Assembly: GCF_000739935.1 (NCBI RefSeq)
Contig: NZ_BBJU01000007.1
Span: 248,001-312,000 of the forward strand
DNA: 64,000 nt
From: Agrobacterium rubi TR3 = NBRC 13261
GTDB lineage: Bacteria > Pseudomonadota > Alphaproteobacteria > Rhizobiales > Rhizobiaceae
Direction: 5' to 3'
The notes beneath the pieces were generated by a model. It saw only the letters and a list, made by a program, of their open reading frames with translations, was not told the DNA's origin and made no database searches. The translations under genes and the position numbers were made by a program. This document shows, one piece after another, positions 1 to 9,644 of this stretch. The number at the start of each line of letters is the position of its first letter. Position 1 is the stretch's first letter.

Positions 1-88
1 CATCGCAACCATCCCATCGCTAATGTGACACAGGTAGCACGGCTAAATGCAAACTGTCGACAGCAATGGGCACGCTCTGTTGGTGGAG

Positions 89-1657
89 CTACTGTTTGAC
101 GATATTGGACGGTTTCACGACTGCGTAATTGAACTGAAGGGTCTTGTTTTTGACTGGAAAGTACAATGGCACAATCAGTTTGGACACGGTAACGCCCTCG
201 ATCTTGGCATGCAATTGATCCCCCAGCCACCTGGTCAAGGGCTCAACGCCTCCATCAATGCCTGTCCAGACCAGGAGAACGGGATGCTCCTCCGAGAGCG
301 AGAAGACGGGATCGTAGTCGTCGTAGATCGTCGTTCCCACGGGTATGGTCTTGAACACAAACCGCAAGTTTCCGCCGCTGGGCCAGTCAGGTGTGACGAT
401 GAGAGACGGGGAAATTCTCTCCTCTTCAACGATGTGGCGACGAAAGGCCTGCCAATCATAGTTGGAATTGGACGTTCTGCCCATAAACGCTGTGACGGGT
501 TGTGAGAGCAGCAATGCGACAGGGACGAGTGTCATCAGGATGAATGCCAGGGGGATAAACTTCCCCAAGACGCGTCCTATATCGGAAGCCCGTCGCTCAA
601 GAATGAGTGTCGCCAAAATTGGAAACGGTAGGAGCAACGGTAGCAGCCATCGGTCACGCAGTTCCGTCATCGTCGTCGCGAGAATGACGAGCGTCATTGA
701 AATGGCGACTGCCGCGAAATAGTGGAGGAAGAAACGCAGCCAGACATTGTCTGCGGTTGTAGGTTGCTTCTTTTCCTGCCGGGCGGATAGCCAAAGCAAC
801 AAAGTCGGCAGAGCAACGATAATGGCAGAGCCTGAAAAGAAACGGCCAAGCCCGCGCGCCACCTGCAAGAAACGGTTTTCCGGTGCATCCTCCGCCATCC
901 GCTTCAACGTCACCTCAGAGGCGAAGGTCAGATTATCGATCAGCCAGAAGAGGTGCGGTATGACAACCAAAACGCTGATGGCCAGTGTCAGCAGGAAATG
1001 TCTATCGAATATCCTTTCGCGCCCTTTGGGATGAAACCATACCGCGACCAGAAGGGCAGGAAGAATAAGGGCGAAATTGTATTTCGATAACATGCCGAGG
1101 CCAGCGGCCAAGCCGACCAGAATATAGCCCATCGTGGTCGGTCGTTGTATAAGCCTGATGGTACAATAGATGAGCGACACGAAGGTGAGCATCAGCATGG
1201 CTGTATGCGTGAGGTCGCGCTGCGCCTGCCAGAACACCTGCGGTATCACGAACAGCGACATGGCTGCCACGACGACAAGCCGTTTGTTCTCGAGAACCAG
1301 TTCTGCCGTTTTGGTGTAAACGGCAAAGGTCAGAAACAAAATGAAGTTCTTGGCAAAGGCCAGAGTGGCCATCGAGGTGCCGAAGATTGTGAAAACAGCG
1401 TGCTGGTACCAATTGTACAAAGGCGGCTGAGCATCGTAACCGAGCGCGAGCCATTGCGCGAAAAGCACCTGCTGCGCTTCATCGATCCGCAGGGCAGGGG
1501 GGAGCAACTGGCGCACGATGGTCTGCACTAGAAAGTAGGCGCCAAACAGCACGATGACCGCATTCGGATTTTCCGTCAGGCACAACAATACTTTGTGTCG
1601 AAGCCCTGCTTTCCTCTCACCGTGCGCCGTTTCTGCCGAGTGTCCTGTGATAGCCAT
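89..1657 (-). CDS. GT39-family membrane glycosyltransferase (ArnT/PMT-like)
   Basis: A 522-residue polytopic membrane protein. A cytoplasmic N-terminus of about 30 residues is followed by a hydrophobic helix and then a short loop with the acidic pair of the GT39 superfamily (RIDEAQQVLFAQWL, roughly residues 57-70), which is where the catalytic Asp of ArnT/PMT-type enzymes lies. About ten further hydrophobic segments follow, then a soluble C-terminal part of about 140 residues. Such enzymes transfer a sugar from a polyprenyl-phosphate donor to lipid or protein on the periplasmic side. The acceptor cannot be read from sequence. It stands alone, tail-on to nothing recognisable in the first 88 bases, and its start lies 138 bases from the malic enzyme stop. 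The family call is fairly secure; the substrate is not. Confidence 0.8.
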   Translation of the reverse strand: MAITGHSAETAHGERKAGLRHKVLLCLTENPNAVIVLFGAYFLVQTIVRQLLPPALRIDEAQQVLFAQWLALGYDAQPPLYNWYQHAVFTIFGTSMATLAFAKNFILFLTFAVYTKTAELVLENKRLVVVAAMSLFVIPQVFWQAQRDLTHTAMLMLTFVSLIYCTIRLIQRPTTMGYILVGLAAGLGMLSKYNFALILPALLVAVWFHPKGRERIFDRHFLLTLAISVLVVIPHLFWLIDNLTFASEVTLKRMAEDAPENRFLQVARGLGRFFSGSAIIVALPTLLLWLSARQEKKQPTTADNVWLRFFLHYFAAVAISMTLVILATTMTELRDRWLLPLLLPFPILATLILERRASDIGRVLGKFIPLAFILMTLVPVALLLSQPVTAFMGRTSNSNYDWQAFRRHIVEEERISPSLIVTPDWPSGGNLRFVFKTIPVGTTIYDDYDPVFSLSEEHPVLLVWTGIDGGVEPLTRWLGDQLHAKIEGVTVSKLIVPLYFPVKNKTLQFNYAVVKPSNIVKQ

Positions 1658-1795
1658 TCCCTGTCCGTCTTAGTTCCAAGCAGCAGAATCTGTCCCAGCT
1701 TGTTCGATGGCAGCGAACAAACCGGACTATGTGGCCGAACCATGGCACGCAGTGCAATGCTGCCACAAATCACTGGGGATGTGTGGCAGTCCCTA

Positions 1796-4087
1796 TCAGA
1801 AGCCGCCGGAATTATAGGCGGCGATCGCAGCCATATTGACGATATCGCTGTCTTTCGCACCCATCGACGTAATCTGAACGGATTTATCAAGTCCTACGAG
1901 AAGCGGGCCGATGACGGTTGCGCCTCCCAGTTCCTGCAACATCTTCGTCGATATGGATGCGGAGTGAATGGCCGGCATGATCAGGACATTGGCTGCACCC
2001 GACAGACGCGTGAACGGATATTGGCTTTGCATCTTGTGATGGTTCAGCGCAACGTCTGCCGCCATCTCGCCATCCACCTCGAAATTCACGTTGCGCTTGT
2101 CCAGAATGCGCACGGCTTCCCGGACCTTGTCGGACCGTTCCCCCACTGGATGACCAAAGGTGGAGTAGGCAAGCATGGCAACACGCGGCTCATAGCCGAA
2201 ACGACGAGCCAATCCTGCAGCTTCCTCGGCGATATCGGCAAGATCCTCGGCCGAAGGCATGTCATGAACCGCAGTATCTGCAACAAAAACGGTTCGATTG
2301 CGTGAAACGACCAGCGACACGCCGATGACACGGTGTCCCGGCTTGGTGCTGATGCAACGGCGCACATCTTCCAGAGCCGTCGAATAGTTGCGGGTCGTAC
2401 CTGTGACCATGGCATCGGCGTCGCCAAGCGCCACCATGCAAGCGGCAAAATGGTTTCGGTCATTATGCACAAGACGCTGAACGTCGCGTAACAGGAAACC
2501 TTGCCGCTGCAGGCGTGCATAGAGATAATCGATGTAGGTATCGACGCGCTCTGACAGGCGTGCATTGGTGATTTTGATGTTCGGTCGCTCCAGATCGATC
2601 CCGGCACGTTCTGCGTTGGCACGGATGATATCGTCGCGGCCGAGCAGAATGGCGGTGCCAAGGCCCTGTGCGGTATAGGAAATAGCCGCCCGCATGACCT
2701 GTTCCTCCTCGGCTTCTGCAAACACGACCCGTCTTGGAGAACGACGGACGCGCTCGTAAAGACGCTGCGTGGTCGATGCCATAGGGTCGCGGCGGGCCGA
2801 GAGCTCGCGCGCATAGTCTTCCAGATCGGTCAATTCGCGGCGTGCGACACCCGTTTCCATTGCCGCTTTGGCAACGGCAACTGGAATTGCCGAGATCAAA
2901 CGTGGATCGAATGGAACGGGGATGATGTATTGCGGACCGAACCGTGGACGTACGCCCTGGTAGGCGGCTGCAACATCATCCGGGACGTCTTCGCGGGCGA
3001 GATCGGCCAGCGCCTTGGCGGCGGCAATTTTCATGGCATCGTTGATCTGGCTGGCACGCACATCCAGCGCGCCGCGGAAGAGGTAAGGGAAACCAAGGAC
3101 GTTGTTGACCTGGTTGGGGTAGTCGGAGCGTCCTGTCGCCATGATGGCGTCATCCCGGATGCGGGCGACCTCCTCCGGTGTGATTTCCGGATCCGGGTTC
3201 GCCATGGCAAAGATGATCGGTTTGGGTGCCATGGAGCGGATCATGTCTTCGGTAAATGCACCCTTCTGCGACAGGCCGAAAACGACGTCCGCGCCGTTCA
3301 TGGCTTCTGCCAGCGTTCGGTTGTCGGTTTTTGCGGCATGAGCGGATTTCCACTGGTTCATGCCCTCGCTTCGGCCCTGATAGATAACGCCTTTCGTGTC
3401 GCATAGGATGATGTTTGCCGGATTGAAACCCATGGCCTTGATCAGGTCCATGCAGGCGATGGCGGCGGCACCCGCTCCATTGCAAACAAGCTTGGTGGTA
3501 TTGAAATCACGGCCCGTCAGCGCAATCGCGTTTATGAGACCGGCTGCAGCGATGATGGCTGTACCGTGCTGATCGTCATGGAAAACGGGGATATCCATGA
3601 GCTCACGCAGGCGGCTTTCAATGATGAAACATTCCGGCGCCTTGATGTCTTCCAGATTGATGCCGCCAAAGGAGGGGCCGAGATAGCGCACGCAATTGAT
3701 GAATTCATCCGCGTCTTCCGTATCGACTTCAAGATCGATGGAATCGACGTCGGCGAAGCGTTTGAACAAAACCGACTTGCCTTCCATCACCGGTTTGGAT
3801 GCCAATGCGCCGAGATTGCCAAGGCCTAGAATGGCCGTGCCGTTGGAAATGACTGCAACCATGTTGCCGCGCGTCGTATAGTCGTAGGCGGTATCGGGGT
3901 TCTCGGCGATGGCCTTGACAGGAACTGCCACGCCGGGTGAGTAGGCCAGCGACAAATCCCGCTGGGTCGCCATCGGCTTGGTTGGCGTTATCTCCAATTT
4001 GCCCGGTCGTCCCTGCGAATGGAAGTCCAACGCTTCCTGATCCGTGACAGACATCTTGTCGGTTTTGGAATTCGTCTTGTCGGACAT
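1796..4087 (-). CDS. maeB: NADP-type malic enzyme with C-terminal phosphotransacetylase-like domain
   Basis: Oxidative decarboxylation of malate to pyruvate, with CO2 and NAD(P)H, in the cytoplasm. The 763 residues split into a malic enzyme N-domain (about 20-155, with [11 protein letters not shown]), an NAD-binding domain (about 165-400, with FHDDQHGTA and [12 protein letters not shown]), and a phosphotransacetylase-like domain (about 435-760, with [16 protein letters not shown]). This chimeric layout is typical of rhizobial Dme and Tme and of E. coli MaeB; the PTA part is usually catalytically dead and regulatory. The N-terminus ([20 protein letters not shown]) looks more like Tme/MaeB than Dme, so NADP preference is inferred. 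A strong ribosome site (AGGTGGGGG) precedes the ATG. With dctA in the same window it would supply pyruvate during growth on dicarboxylates. Confidence 0.93.
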   Translation of the reverse strand: MSDKTNSKTDKMSVTDQEALDFHSQGRPGKLEITPTKPMATQRDLSLAYSPGVAVPVKAIAENPDTAYDYTTRGNMVAVISNGTAILGLGNLGALASKPVMEGKSVLFKRFADVDSIDLEVDTEDADEFINCVRYLGPSFGGINLEDIKAPECFIIESRLRELMDIPVFHDDQHGTAIIAAAGLINAIALTGRDFNTTKLVCNGAGAAAIACMDLIKAMGFNPANIILCDTKGVIYQGRSEGMNQWKSAHAAKTDNRTLAEAMNGADVVFGLSQKGAFTEDMIRSMAPKPIIFAMANPDPEITPEEVARIRDDAIMATGRSDYPNQVNNVLGFPYLFRGALDVRASQINDAMKIAAAKALADLAREDVPDDVAAAYQGVRPRFGPQYIIPVPFDPRLISAIPVAVAKAAMETGVARRELTDLEDYARELSARRDPMASTTQRLYERVRRSPRRVVFAEAEEEQVMRAAISYTAQGLGTAILLGRDDIIRANAERAGIDLERPNIKITNARLSERVDTYIDYLYARLQRQGFLLRDVQRLVHNDRNHFAACMVALGDADAMVTGTTRNYSTALEDVRRCISTKPGHRVIGVSLVVSRNRTVFVADTAVHDMPSAEDLADIAEEAAGLARRFGYEPRVAMLAYSTFGHPVGERSDKVREAVRILDKRNVNFEVDGEMAADVALNHHKMQSQYPFTRLSGAANVLIMPAIHSASISTKMLQELGGATVIGPLLVGLDKSVQITSMGAKDSDIVNMAAIAAYNSGGF

Positions 4088-4412
4088 GCCCCCACCTTTT
4101 CTTGTTGGTTATCAAATGGTGGTCGTTGTTATTGTATTTTTCATGACGCTGCCAAGCGCTCAGTGTCTTTCGCCATGATAAATCCGACAAAACATGGATA
4201 TTGCGAACGCTTCAATCGATTAGCCGTCCTGTTCTAAGAGGAACCGCAGCACAGTGTCGTCGTTGTTGAAGCGTCTCGGCGACGCGCAATCCGCCTGCCC
4301 GATGCAGGAAAAGGTTGTGGCGGCGTGGGCGGCTCAAGCTTGGCATTCATGGCCACACGTGTTTTGTTGCCCGCCGTAAGACGTATATGAGTTGGAATTG
4401 AAAGGTAAGAAC
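4088..4412. other. Divergent intergenic region between malic enzyme and manC
   Basis: 325 bases with no supported gene. It must hold the two outward-facing promoters. The half nearest the malic enzyme is AT-rich (around 4105-4145); the other half is GC-rich. I found no clear operator, riboswitch or terminator. Confidence 0.6.
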
Positions 4413-5843
4413 GTGAGCGCACACACTCGAAAGATTATCCCGGTACTTCTGGCAGGCGGGGCGGGATCGAGACTATGGCCTGTATCACGCGATCAATTGC
4501 CGAAGCAGTTTCAGCCGCTTGTCGGCAGCCTATCGACCTACCAGCAGACGCTGAAGCGTGTGAGCGATGAAGCGCTCTACGACGAGCCGCTCGTCATCAC
4601 CAATGAAGATTTCCGGTTCTTCGCACGGCGCCAAGCCGAAGAGGTGGATATGACGGCAACGGTCGTGCTCGAACCGGCGCGTCGCGACAGTGCCGCAGCC
4701 ATGGCCGCAGCTGCCGTGCTGGCCGAGCGCCGTGAGCCAGGGTCGCTGGTTCTAGCACTTGCGGCCGATCACGTGGTGCTGGACAATGACAAGTTTTCGG
4801 ACGCCGTTCGGCTGGGTGCCGAAGCTGCGGAACAGGGCAACATCGTGGTGTTTGGCCTCACGCCAACGGAACCGCGAACGTCTTACGGCTATATCAATCC
4901 TGGCGAGCCTATCAACGGCAACGAAGACCTGTGTATAGTCGAAGCCTTCGTTGAGAAACCGGACGAAGAGACAGCCATCTCCTATGTTGAGAAAGGCTAC
5001 CTCTGGAACTCCGGTAATTTCCTTTTCCGTTCGGATGTCATGATTGCGGAGCTTTCAGCCCACGCTCCGGAAATCCTTGCAGCCGTGACACGGTCGGTCG
5101 ACGAGCAGGAAGCTGACCTTGGCTTCGTGCGGCTTCACAAGGAAAGCTTCGAGGCTTCGCCGAAAAACTCCATCGACTACGCTGTCATCGAAAACACCAA
5201 ACGCATGGCGGTTGTTCGCGGTCATTTCCGCTGGTCGGATATTGGCAGCTGGGACGCGATCTGGGAGATTGCCGATAAACAGGGCGATAACAACGCTGTC
5301 GAAGGGCAGGGGATATTCATCGATTCCGAAGGGTGCCTTATCCACTCCAACAGTATCTTGACGACCGTGGTTGGCGCAAAGGATCTCGTCGTCGTGGCGA
5401 CGAAGGACGCGGTTCTCGTGACGCCAAAGGATCGGGTCCAGAGTGTCAAGGGTCTCGTCGAAGCTCTAAAAGAGAGCGATCATGCGCAGAAAACAGAAGT
5501 CCACAGACGAGCCTACCGGCCTTGGGGGCATATAGAGCAGACCGACTTCGGTCCTCGCTACCGGGTCAGCCATCTAAAGGTTGAGCCTGGTCACCGCATC
5601 TCGCTCCAGCAGCACTATCACCGGTCCGAACACTGGATCATCGTGCGCGGCACGGCCACCGTCACCATCGATGATCAAACGCGCCTGTTGACGGAAAACG
5701 AGTCTGTCTACATTCCTCTTGGCAAGCCGCATAGGTTGGCGAATGAGGGACAGATTCCCCTCGAGCTCATCGAGATACAGACGGGGTCATACTTCGGAGA
5801 AGACGACATCAAACGTCTGGAAGATGATTATCGACGCGATTGA
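4413..5843 (+). CDS. manC: Mannose-1-phosphate guanylyltransferase / mannose-6-phosphate isomerase
   Basis: Bifunctional type II PMI-GMP enzyme making GDP-mannose for exopolysaccharide, LPS or Nod-factor fucose. The N-terminal nucleotidyltransferase domain carries the signature VLLAGGAGSRLWPVSR followed by LPKQF, and the sugar-binding VEKP motif is at about 5000. The C-terminal cupin isomerase domain (from about residue 355) has RPWGHIEQ, GHRISLQQHYHRSEHW and a Y-P-L-G-type metal site. The family's usual length is 470-480; this start gives 476. I chose the GTG at 4413 because AAAGG lies 7 bases upstream, while the in-frame TTG at 4392 has no ribosome site. In rhizobia this gene is called noeJ or manC. 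It appears monocistronic. Confidence 0.93.
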   Translation: MSAHTRKIIPVLLAGGAGSRLWPVSRDQLPKQFQPLVGSLSTYQQTLKRVSDEALYDEPLVITNEDFRFFARRQAEEVDMTATVVLEPARRDSAAAMAAAAVLAERREPGSLVLALAADHVVLDNDKFSDAVRLGAEAAEQGNIVVFGLTPTEPRTSYGYINPGEPINGNEDLCIVEAFVEKPDEETAISYVEKGYLWNSGNFLFRSDVMIAELSAHAPEILAAVTRSVDEQEADLGFVRLHKESFEASPKNSIDYAVIENTKRMAVVRGHFRWSDIGSWDAIWEIADKQGDNNAVEGQGIFIDSEGCLIHSNSILTTVVGAKDLVVVATKDAVLVTPKDRVQSVKGLVEALKESDHAQKTEVHRRAYRPWGHIEQTDFGPRYRVSHLKVEPGHRISLQQHYHRSEHWIIVRGTATVTIDDQTRLLTENESVYIPLGKPHRLANEGQIPLELIEIQTGSYFGEDDIKRLEDDYRRD

Positions 5844-6043
5844 GACGAGCCCGCGAAAATGAGGTGCCCTAACTGCGCCTCATTGGGCCTCTAGCTGCCA
5901 AACGATCTTAACCTGCCGATTGTTTTGCCGACGTCCTCGGCAATTGGATCGATTTTCCGGAACAAACGTTAATGGTGCGCCATTCATAATCCGAAAAGGG
6001 CAAAGGGCTGCCGCGGGTCAAGAATTAAACAGGAGAAAAAAAC

Positions 6044-6571
6044 ATGAAAAAGGCTTTAGCCGTCACTTTCGCCGCAATCACACTGGGTCTTGGTGGTACT
6101 GCAAGCGCAATCGCTGCAGACCTTGCAACCTATCAGGAACCTCAGGAACAGGACGACCGTAATGGCGTCAAAATCGGCTATCTGACATGCGAAGTCGGCG
6201 GTGGCGTCGGTTACGTTGTTGGTTCCGCCAAGGAGCTCGAGTGCACCTTCCAGTCGACAATGGGTGCCCGCCGCACTGACCACTACAGCGGTGCCATCCG
6301 CAAGCTTGGTGTAGACCTGGGCTTCACGACACAGGGCCGTCTGGTTTGGGCGGTATTTGCTCCGACCGCCGGTTACCACAAGGGTTCGCTCGGTGGCCTT
6401 TACCAGGGTGCGACAGCTGAAGCCACAGTTGGTGTCGGTATCGGCGCAAACGTTCTCGTGGGCGGCACATCCGGCTCCATTCAGCTTCAGACTGTAAGCG
6501 TGACTGGCCAGGTTGGTCTGAACCTCGCTGCAACCGGTACATCCGTCACGTTGAACCCAATCAACGGCTGA
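6044..6571 (+). CDS. Exported DUF992 family protein
   Basis: 175 residues. It starts with a clear Sec signal peptide (MKKALAVTFAAITLGLGGTA, cleavage probably after ASAIAA). The mature part is glycine-rich and predicted beta-stranded: VKIGYLTCEVGGGVGYVVGS, a central GVDLGFTTQGRLVWAVFAP block, and a C-terminus of alternating hydrophobic strands. This matches DUF992, a small periplasmic or outer-membrane-associated family of unknown function common in Rhizobiales. A near-perfect ribosome site (AGGAGAAAAAAAC) precedes the ATG, and a strong terminator follows, suggesting a highly expressed single-gene transcript. No function can be assigned. Confidence 0.85.
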   Translation: MKKALAVTFAAITLGLGGTASAIAADLATYQEPQEQDDRNGVKIGYLTCEVGGGVGYVVGSAKELECTFQSTMGARRTDHYSGAIRKLGVDLGFTTQGRLVWAVFAPTAGYHKGSLGGLYQGATAEATVGVGIGANVLVGGTSGSIQLQTVSVTGQVGLNLAATGTSVTLNPING

Positions 6572-6601
6572 TAACCCGGTCAATCTGACGCATTATAAGA
6601 A

Positions 6602-6637
6602 GCGCCCTTCTGTCGTATGGACGGGAAGGGCGTTTTT
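6602..6637 (+). terminator. Rho-independent terminator after the DUF992 gene
   Basis: Inverted repeat CGCCCTTC/GAAGGGCG with a loop of about a dozen bases, followed directly by TTTTT. It ends the DUF992 transcript, 35 bases before the cytochrome c start. Confidence 0.75.
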
Positions 6638-6671
6638 GCATTTGGGTCAAGGCAGGTTTGTGGAGATGACG

Positions 6672-7055
6672 ATGAGACTGACAATTTTGGTGCTCTCCTG
6701 CGTGCTCCTTCCCGCTTCAACGACATGGGCAGAAGGAGATGCGGCGCGTGGTGAGCGTTCATTCAGCAAATGCTCCGCTTGTCACAACATCGAGTCACCA
6801 CGCACCCGTCTCGGCCCGCATCTCATGGGCGTCGTCGGTCGGTCAGCCGGCTCTGTGCCCGATTACAAATATTCGCAGGCCATGGCAGATGCCGGCGCAC
6901 AGGGCATGATCTGGTCGGACGATAAATTGCGGGAATTTTTATATAGTCCGAAGAAGACTGTGCCGGGCACGTCCATGCGCTTCTTTGGCTTGTGGAGTGA
7001 AAGCGAGATCGACGATCTGATTGCTTACTTAAAGACGGTTCAAGCTCCGCAATAA
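6672..7055 (+). CDS. Periplasmic class I cytochrome c
   Basis: Small electron-transfer haem protein of 127 residues. The signal peptide (MRLTILVLSCVLLPASTTWA) is followed by one haem-attachment site CSACH (residues 34-38). LGPHLMGVVGR and the distal ligand Met in PGTSMRF (M102) complete the mitochondrial-type cytochrome c fold (cytochrome c2/c-550 like). The start at 6672 is preferred over 6636 or 6666 because GGAG lies 6 bases upstream and the signal peptide then begins naturally. It stands alone between a terminator and convergent recX. The redox partner is unknown. Confidence 0.9.
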   Translation: MRLTILVLSCVLLPASTTWAEGDAARGERSFSKCSACHNIESPRTRLGPHLMGVVGRSAGSVPDYKYSQAMADAGAQGMIWSDDKLREFLYSPKKTVPGTSMRFFGLWSESEIDDLIAYLKTVQAPQ

Positions 7056-7059
7056 TGTA

Positions 7060-7617
7060 TCACAGCGGACTGTCTGCCAGGATTTCCTCTGCTTCGTCCA
7101 GCGACATTCGATAAACCCGTCCCGCTATTTCAAAGCTATAGCCGTTGCGGGCAAAGGCGGATATCTCTTTCTGCATTCGCTTTTCATCTGCTTCATCCCG
7201 TCTGAACGGGCCAAACCGGCGTTTGCGTGCCATGATAACCGCCGAGTAAAGATCGTCCGTCTCATCAAGCGCTTTTTCGACGATCTCTTTGCTGACACCT
7301 TTGATGCTCAACCTCTGCGCGATGGCGCGACGAGACCGGCCGCTGCGGATCGCCGACCGTGTCGCGCTTTCGGCATAGGCAACATCGTCCAACGCTCTGA
7401 GGTCATAGCCAAATTTTACGGCGGCATGGCCAAGCGCATCGATTTGCTCAGGCGTTATGTCTTCGAATTTCTGCTTGGCCTTGCGCTTGATAGCATCGAA
7501 CAATTGCCGCTCTGTCAGCATCTGGCGCTGAAGCCGGTAGATGGTCGAGTTGCGCACCCAGGTTAGCATTCTGGCGGTGGGAGCAACCGGTGCTTCCGTT
7601 TCATCAGTCAACGACAT
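7060..7617 (-). CDS. recX: RecX family regulator of RecA
   Basis: 185 residues, all predicted helical, with the three-helix repeats of RecX: YRLQRQMLTERQLFDAIKRK near residue 30, RSGRSRRAIAQRLSIKGVSK near 95, and YSAVIMARKRRFGPF near 135. RecX binds inside the RecA filament and limits strand exchange and the SOS response. The gene is not next to recA here, which is common in Rhizobiaceae. The ATG at 7617 (AGGGA just upstream) is preferred to the in-frame TTG at 7632. It converges with the cytochrome gene with only 4 bases between them, so the two transcripts may overlap. Confidence 0.85.
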   Translation of the reverse strand: MSLTDETEAPVAPTARMLTWVRNSTIYRLQRQMLTERQLFDAIKRKAKQKFEDITPEQIDALGHAAVKFGYDLRALDDVAYAESATRSAIRSGRSRRAIAQRLSIKGVSKEIVEKALDETDDLYSAVIMARKRRFGPFRRDEADEKRMQKEISAFARNGYSFEIAGRVYRMSLDEAEEILADSPL

Positions 7618-7660
7618 CAGTCCCTGTCGCAATTACAGCACTTTATTCTCGGTAGCGTCT

Positions 7661-8905
7661 CTAGGATAAAATCGAGCGGTTGTCAGCTGTTGGCAAGGCA
7701 TAGACATGAATGGGATTTTCCAGACCTCGCAGTGTGTGTGCGCCGATACTCTCGAACCGTTGAATATCTCCCGCCATCTCGACAAATGTCTGAGACATCA
7801 GCACGGTTCGTTTTATGTGTTTGGTCAGGCTTTCCAGTCGCGACGCAATGTTGACGGCCGGGCCGATGACGGTGAAATCCAGCCGACTTTTCGAGCCGAT
7901 ATTGCCATACATCACATCGCCCACATGCACGCCGATGCCGTAACCCAGGGGTTCATGACCACGCTTGATGTTGGCTTCGTTCAACGCTTGCAGATGAATC
8001 TGCGCTTCTTCGATCGCAGCAATAAGGTTCTTGCAGGCGTCGGGGTCGCTCAGCGGGAAGATTGCTAACAGACCATCGCCCATGAATTTCAAAATTTCCC
8101 CACCGAATTTTTCGATAGGATCGGACATCGCGTCGAAATAGGAATTCAACAGTTCGATCACGTCGTCGCGCGGCCAGAGGTCAGAAATGTGGGTGAAGTC
8201 GCGCAGGTCACAAATCAGGATCGCCGCACCAACCGTCGTCCCGCTGCCCCGCCGCGTCGCACCGTCCAGAATGGCCTGGCTCGCATGCGGACCGACATAG
8301 GTTTCCAGCAATGTTCGCGCGATGCGGTTTTTCAGACGAATTTCAGACACCAGCGATATCGCAGGAATAAGGCTTCGCAGCAGGTCAATCTCCGCATCGG
8401 TAAATCCGCCCGGCTGATCGCTGGAGAATGTTATGACATGGCGCTTGTCGAACGTATGCTTCAACGGCCAGGCGCAATATTCTGTCAGGCCCTCGGCGCG
8501 CAGATCTGCGTAGATGGCAAACTCCGGGGTCGCCGGTGGAACATCCAGCCTGTGACGCAATTCGTCTGCGCCCGAATGTATCTCGTAGATGGGGCTGTTG
8601 CGGTATTCTTGGGTGTTTTCCGTTCCGTAGGCATAGGTCGTAAACTCGGCCTCGGTTCGACCTTTGAGCCACAGAATCCGCGCACCACGCCACTGCGGAT
8701 GCTCGACCATGAAATTCAACGACGCTCTCGCGACCGAAACGCCTGTCTTATTCAGCCGCTGGCAAAGCTCGACAAAAATGTTGTCGATGAAGCGTTGTTC
8801 ATGCGTCTCCAGCACCAACCAATTTAGTATTTCGGATTTCGGAGACGGCCAGAGTTGGTCCGATGCGCGGTACGGCGACAGGTCAGCGTCATATGCGTCT
8901 GTCAT
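7661..8905 (-). CDS. Class III adenylate/guanylate cyclase
   Basis: 414 residues. The C-terminal half is a class III cyclase catalytic domain: ILICDLRDFTHI with metal Asp D233, FGGEILKFMGDGLLAIFP with second metal Asp D277, then GIGVHVGDVMYGNIG and FTVIGPAVNIASRLE. The N-terminal 200 residues have no obvious membrane segment and look like a GAF/PAS-type sensory region (EYCAWPLK, HVITFSSDQPGGFTDAEIDLLRSL), followed by a short helical linker. Rhizobiaceae carry many such paralogues and their signals are mostly unknown. Both metal ligands are present, so the enzyme should be active; cAMP as product is inferred. GGGAAACTC upstream of the ATG supports the start. Confidence 0.9.
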   Translation of the reverse strand: MTDAYDADLSPYRASDQLWPSPKSEILNWLVLETHEQRFIDNIFVELCQRLNKTGVSVARASLNFMVEHPQWRGARILWLKGRTEAEFTTYAYGTENTQEYRNSPIYEIHSGADELRHRLDVPPATPEFAIYADLRAEGLTEYCAWPLKHTFDKRHVITFSSDQPGGFTDAEIDLLRSLIPAISLVSEIRLKNRIARTLLETYVGPHASQAILDGATRRGSGTTVGAAILICDLRDFTHISDLWPRDDVIELLNSYFDAMSDPIEKFGGEILKFMGDGLLAIFPLSDPDACKNLIAAIEEAQIHLQALNEANIKRGHEPLGYGIGVHVGDVMYGNIGSKSRLDFTVIGPAVNIASRLESLTKHIKRTVLMSQTFVEMAGDIQRFESIGAHTLRGLENPIHVYALPTADNRSILS

Positions 8906-9119
8906 GAGTTTCCCACAGGTCAGGTCATGAATATTAAAATGCGCGCGTCACCGAAACATAGGACCGGATGATGCGCCCTGAATGTGGGATTTGATAAAGC
9001 GATTTTTAAGGGGGAACTGGAAACGTAGCAAACATACAATTTTCCTCGCCCGTCCCGCCGATGAAAGCTCGGTAGCGGCAGGCGAGGAAAGGCCCTCTAT
9101 GTCAGAGGGTGGAGCATCG

Positions 9120-9350
9120 TCAGACGATGCTGGAAAGCGGAATCTGCAGAGCCGCCGCCACCCGCTGGATATGCGAGGGGTTGTTGTCCGAACCGTCTTC
9201 GAGCGCGACGATTTCCTGCACGGTTAGCCCGCACGTGATAGCCAACTGTTCAACCGTATAACCGGCGCTGTTTCTGGTTGCCGCAATTTTTTCGGCAAAT
9301 GGTGCGTCTGTCTGATCGCTGGAATGAGGATGAGTAACAGATATTGTCAT
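9120..9350 (-). CDS. Small XRE-type helix-turn-helix protein
   Basis: 76 residues. Nearly the whole length is one Cro/C1-type DNA-binding domain: FAEKIAATRNSAGYTVEQLA (helices 1-2), TCGLTVQEIVALEDG (recognition helix and turn), then SHIQRVAAALQIPLSSI. A 25-residue polar N-terminus precedes it. A very good ribosome site (AAGGGAG, 6 bases from the ATG at 9350) fixes the start; upstream in-frame codons to 9470 lack one. There is no toxin partner next to it, so it is probably a free-standing regulator with unknown targets. Confidence 0.75.
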   Translation of the reverse strand: MTISVTHPHSSDQTDAPFAEKIAATRNSAGYTVEQLAITCGLTVQEIVALEDGSDNNPSHIQRVAAALQIPLSSIV

Positions 9351-9440
9351 TATAATCTCCCTTGGAATGGACATTGAATAGACCCGGGGTCCATTGGAGT
9401 TACCGGCACTGAATGCGATAGCGCTGCATAAGGAGAGGCT

Positions 9441-9494
9441 ATGCTGCAGCGCAGCACGGAAAATAGCCATCTTTCTGATGGGAGCAACAGTTAA
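9441..9494 (+). CDS. Possible 17-codon small ORF
   Basis: An ATG at 9441 preceded by a textbook ribosome site (AAGGAG with 5-base spacing) and followed by 16 further codons to TAA. The predicted peptide is polar (MLQRSTENSHLSDGSNS). It runs opposite to both neighbours and no gene follows on its strand. It could be a real small protein, the start of a small RNA, or chance. Confidence 0.25.
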   Translation: MLQRSTENSHLSDGSNS

Positions 9495-9644
9495 ATTTTG
9501 GTAAGGATTAAACCAAGCGGTTTAAAAAGAGGCGCGTCGACGTTAGTAAGTCGATTTTTTTCTTAAAAATCAATGACTAAAGTCTTCGAAGAATTTCTCC
9601 AGAAAGCCTTTGATCCTGATCTGTATATTGCTCGTACATGGTCG

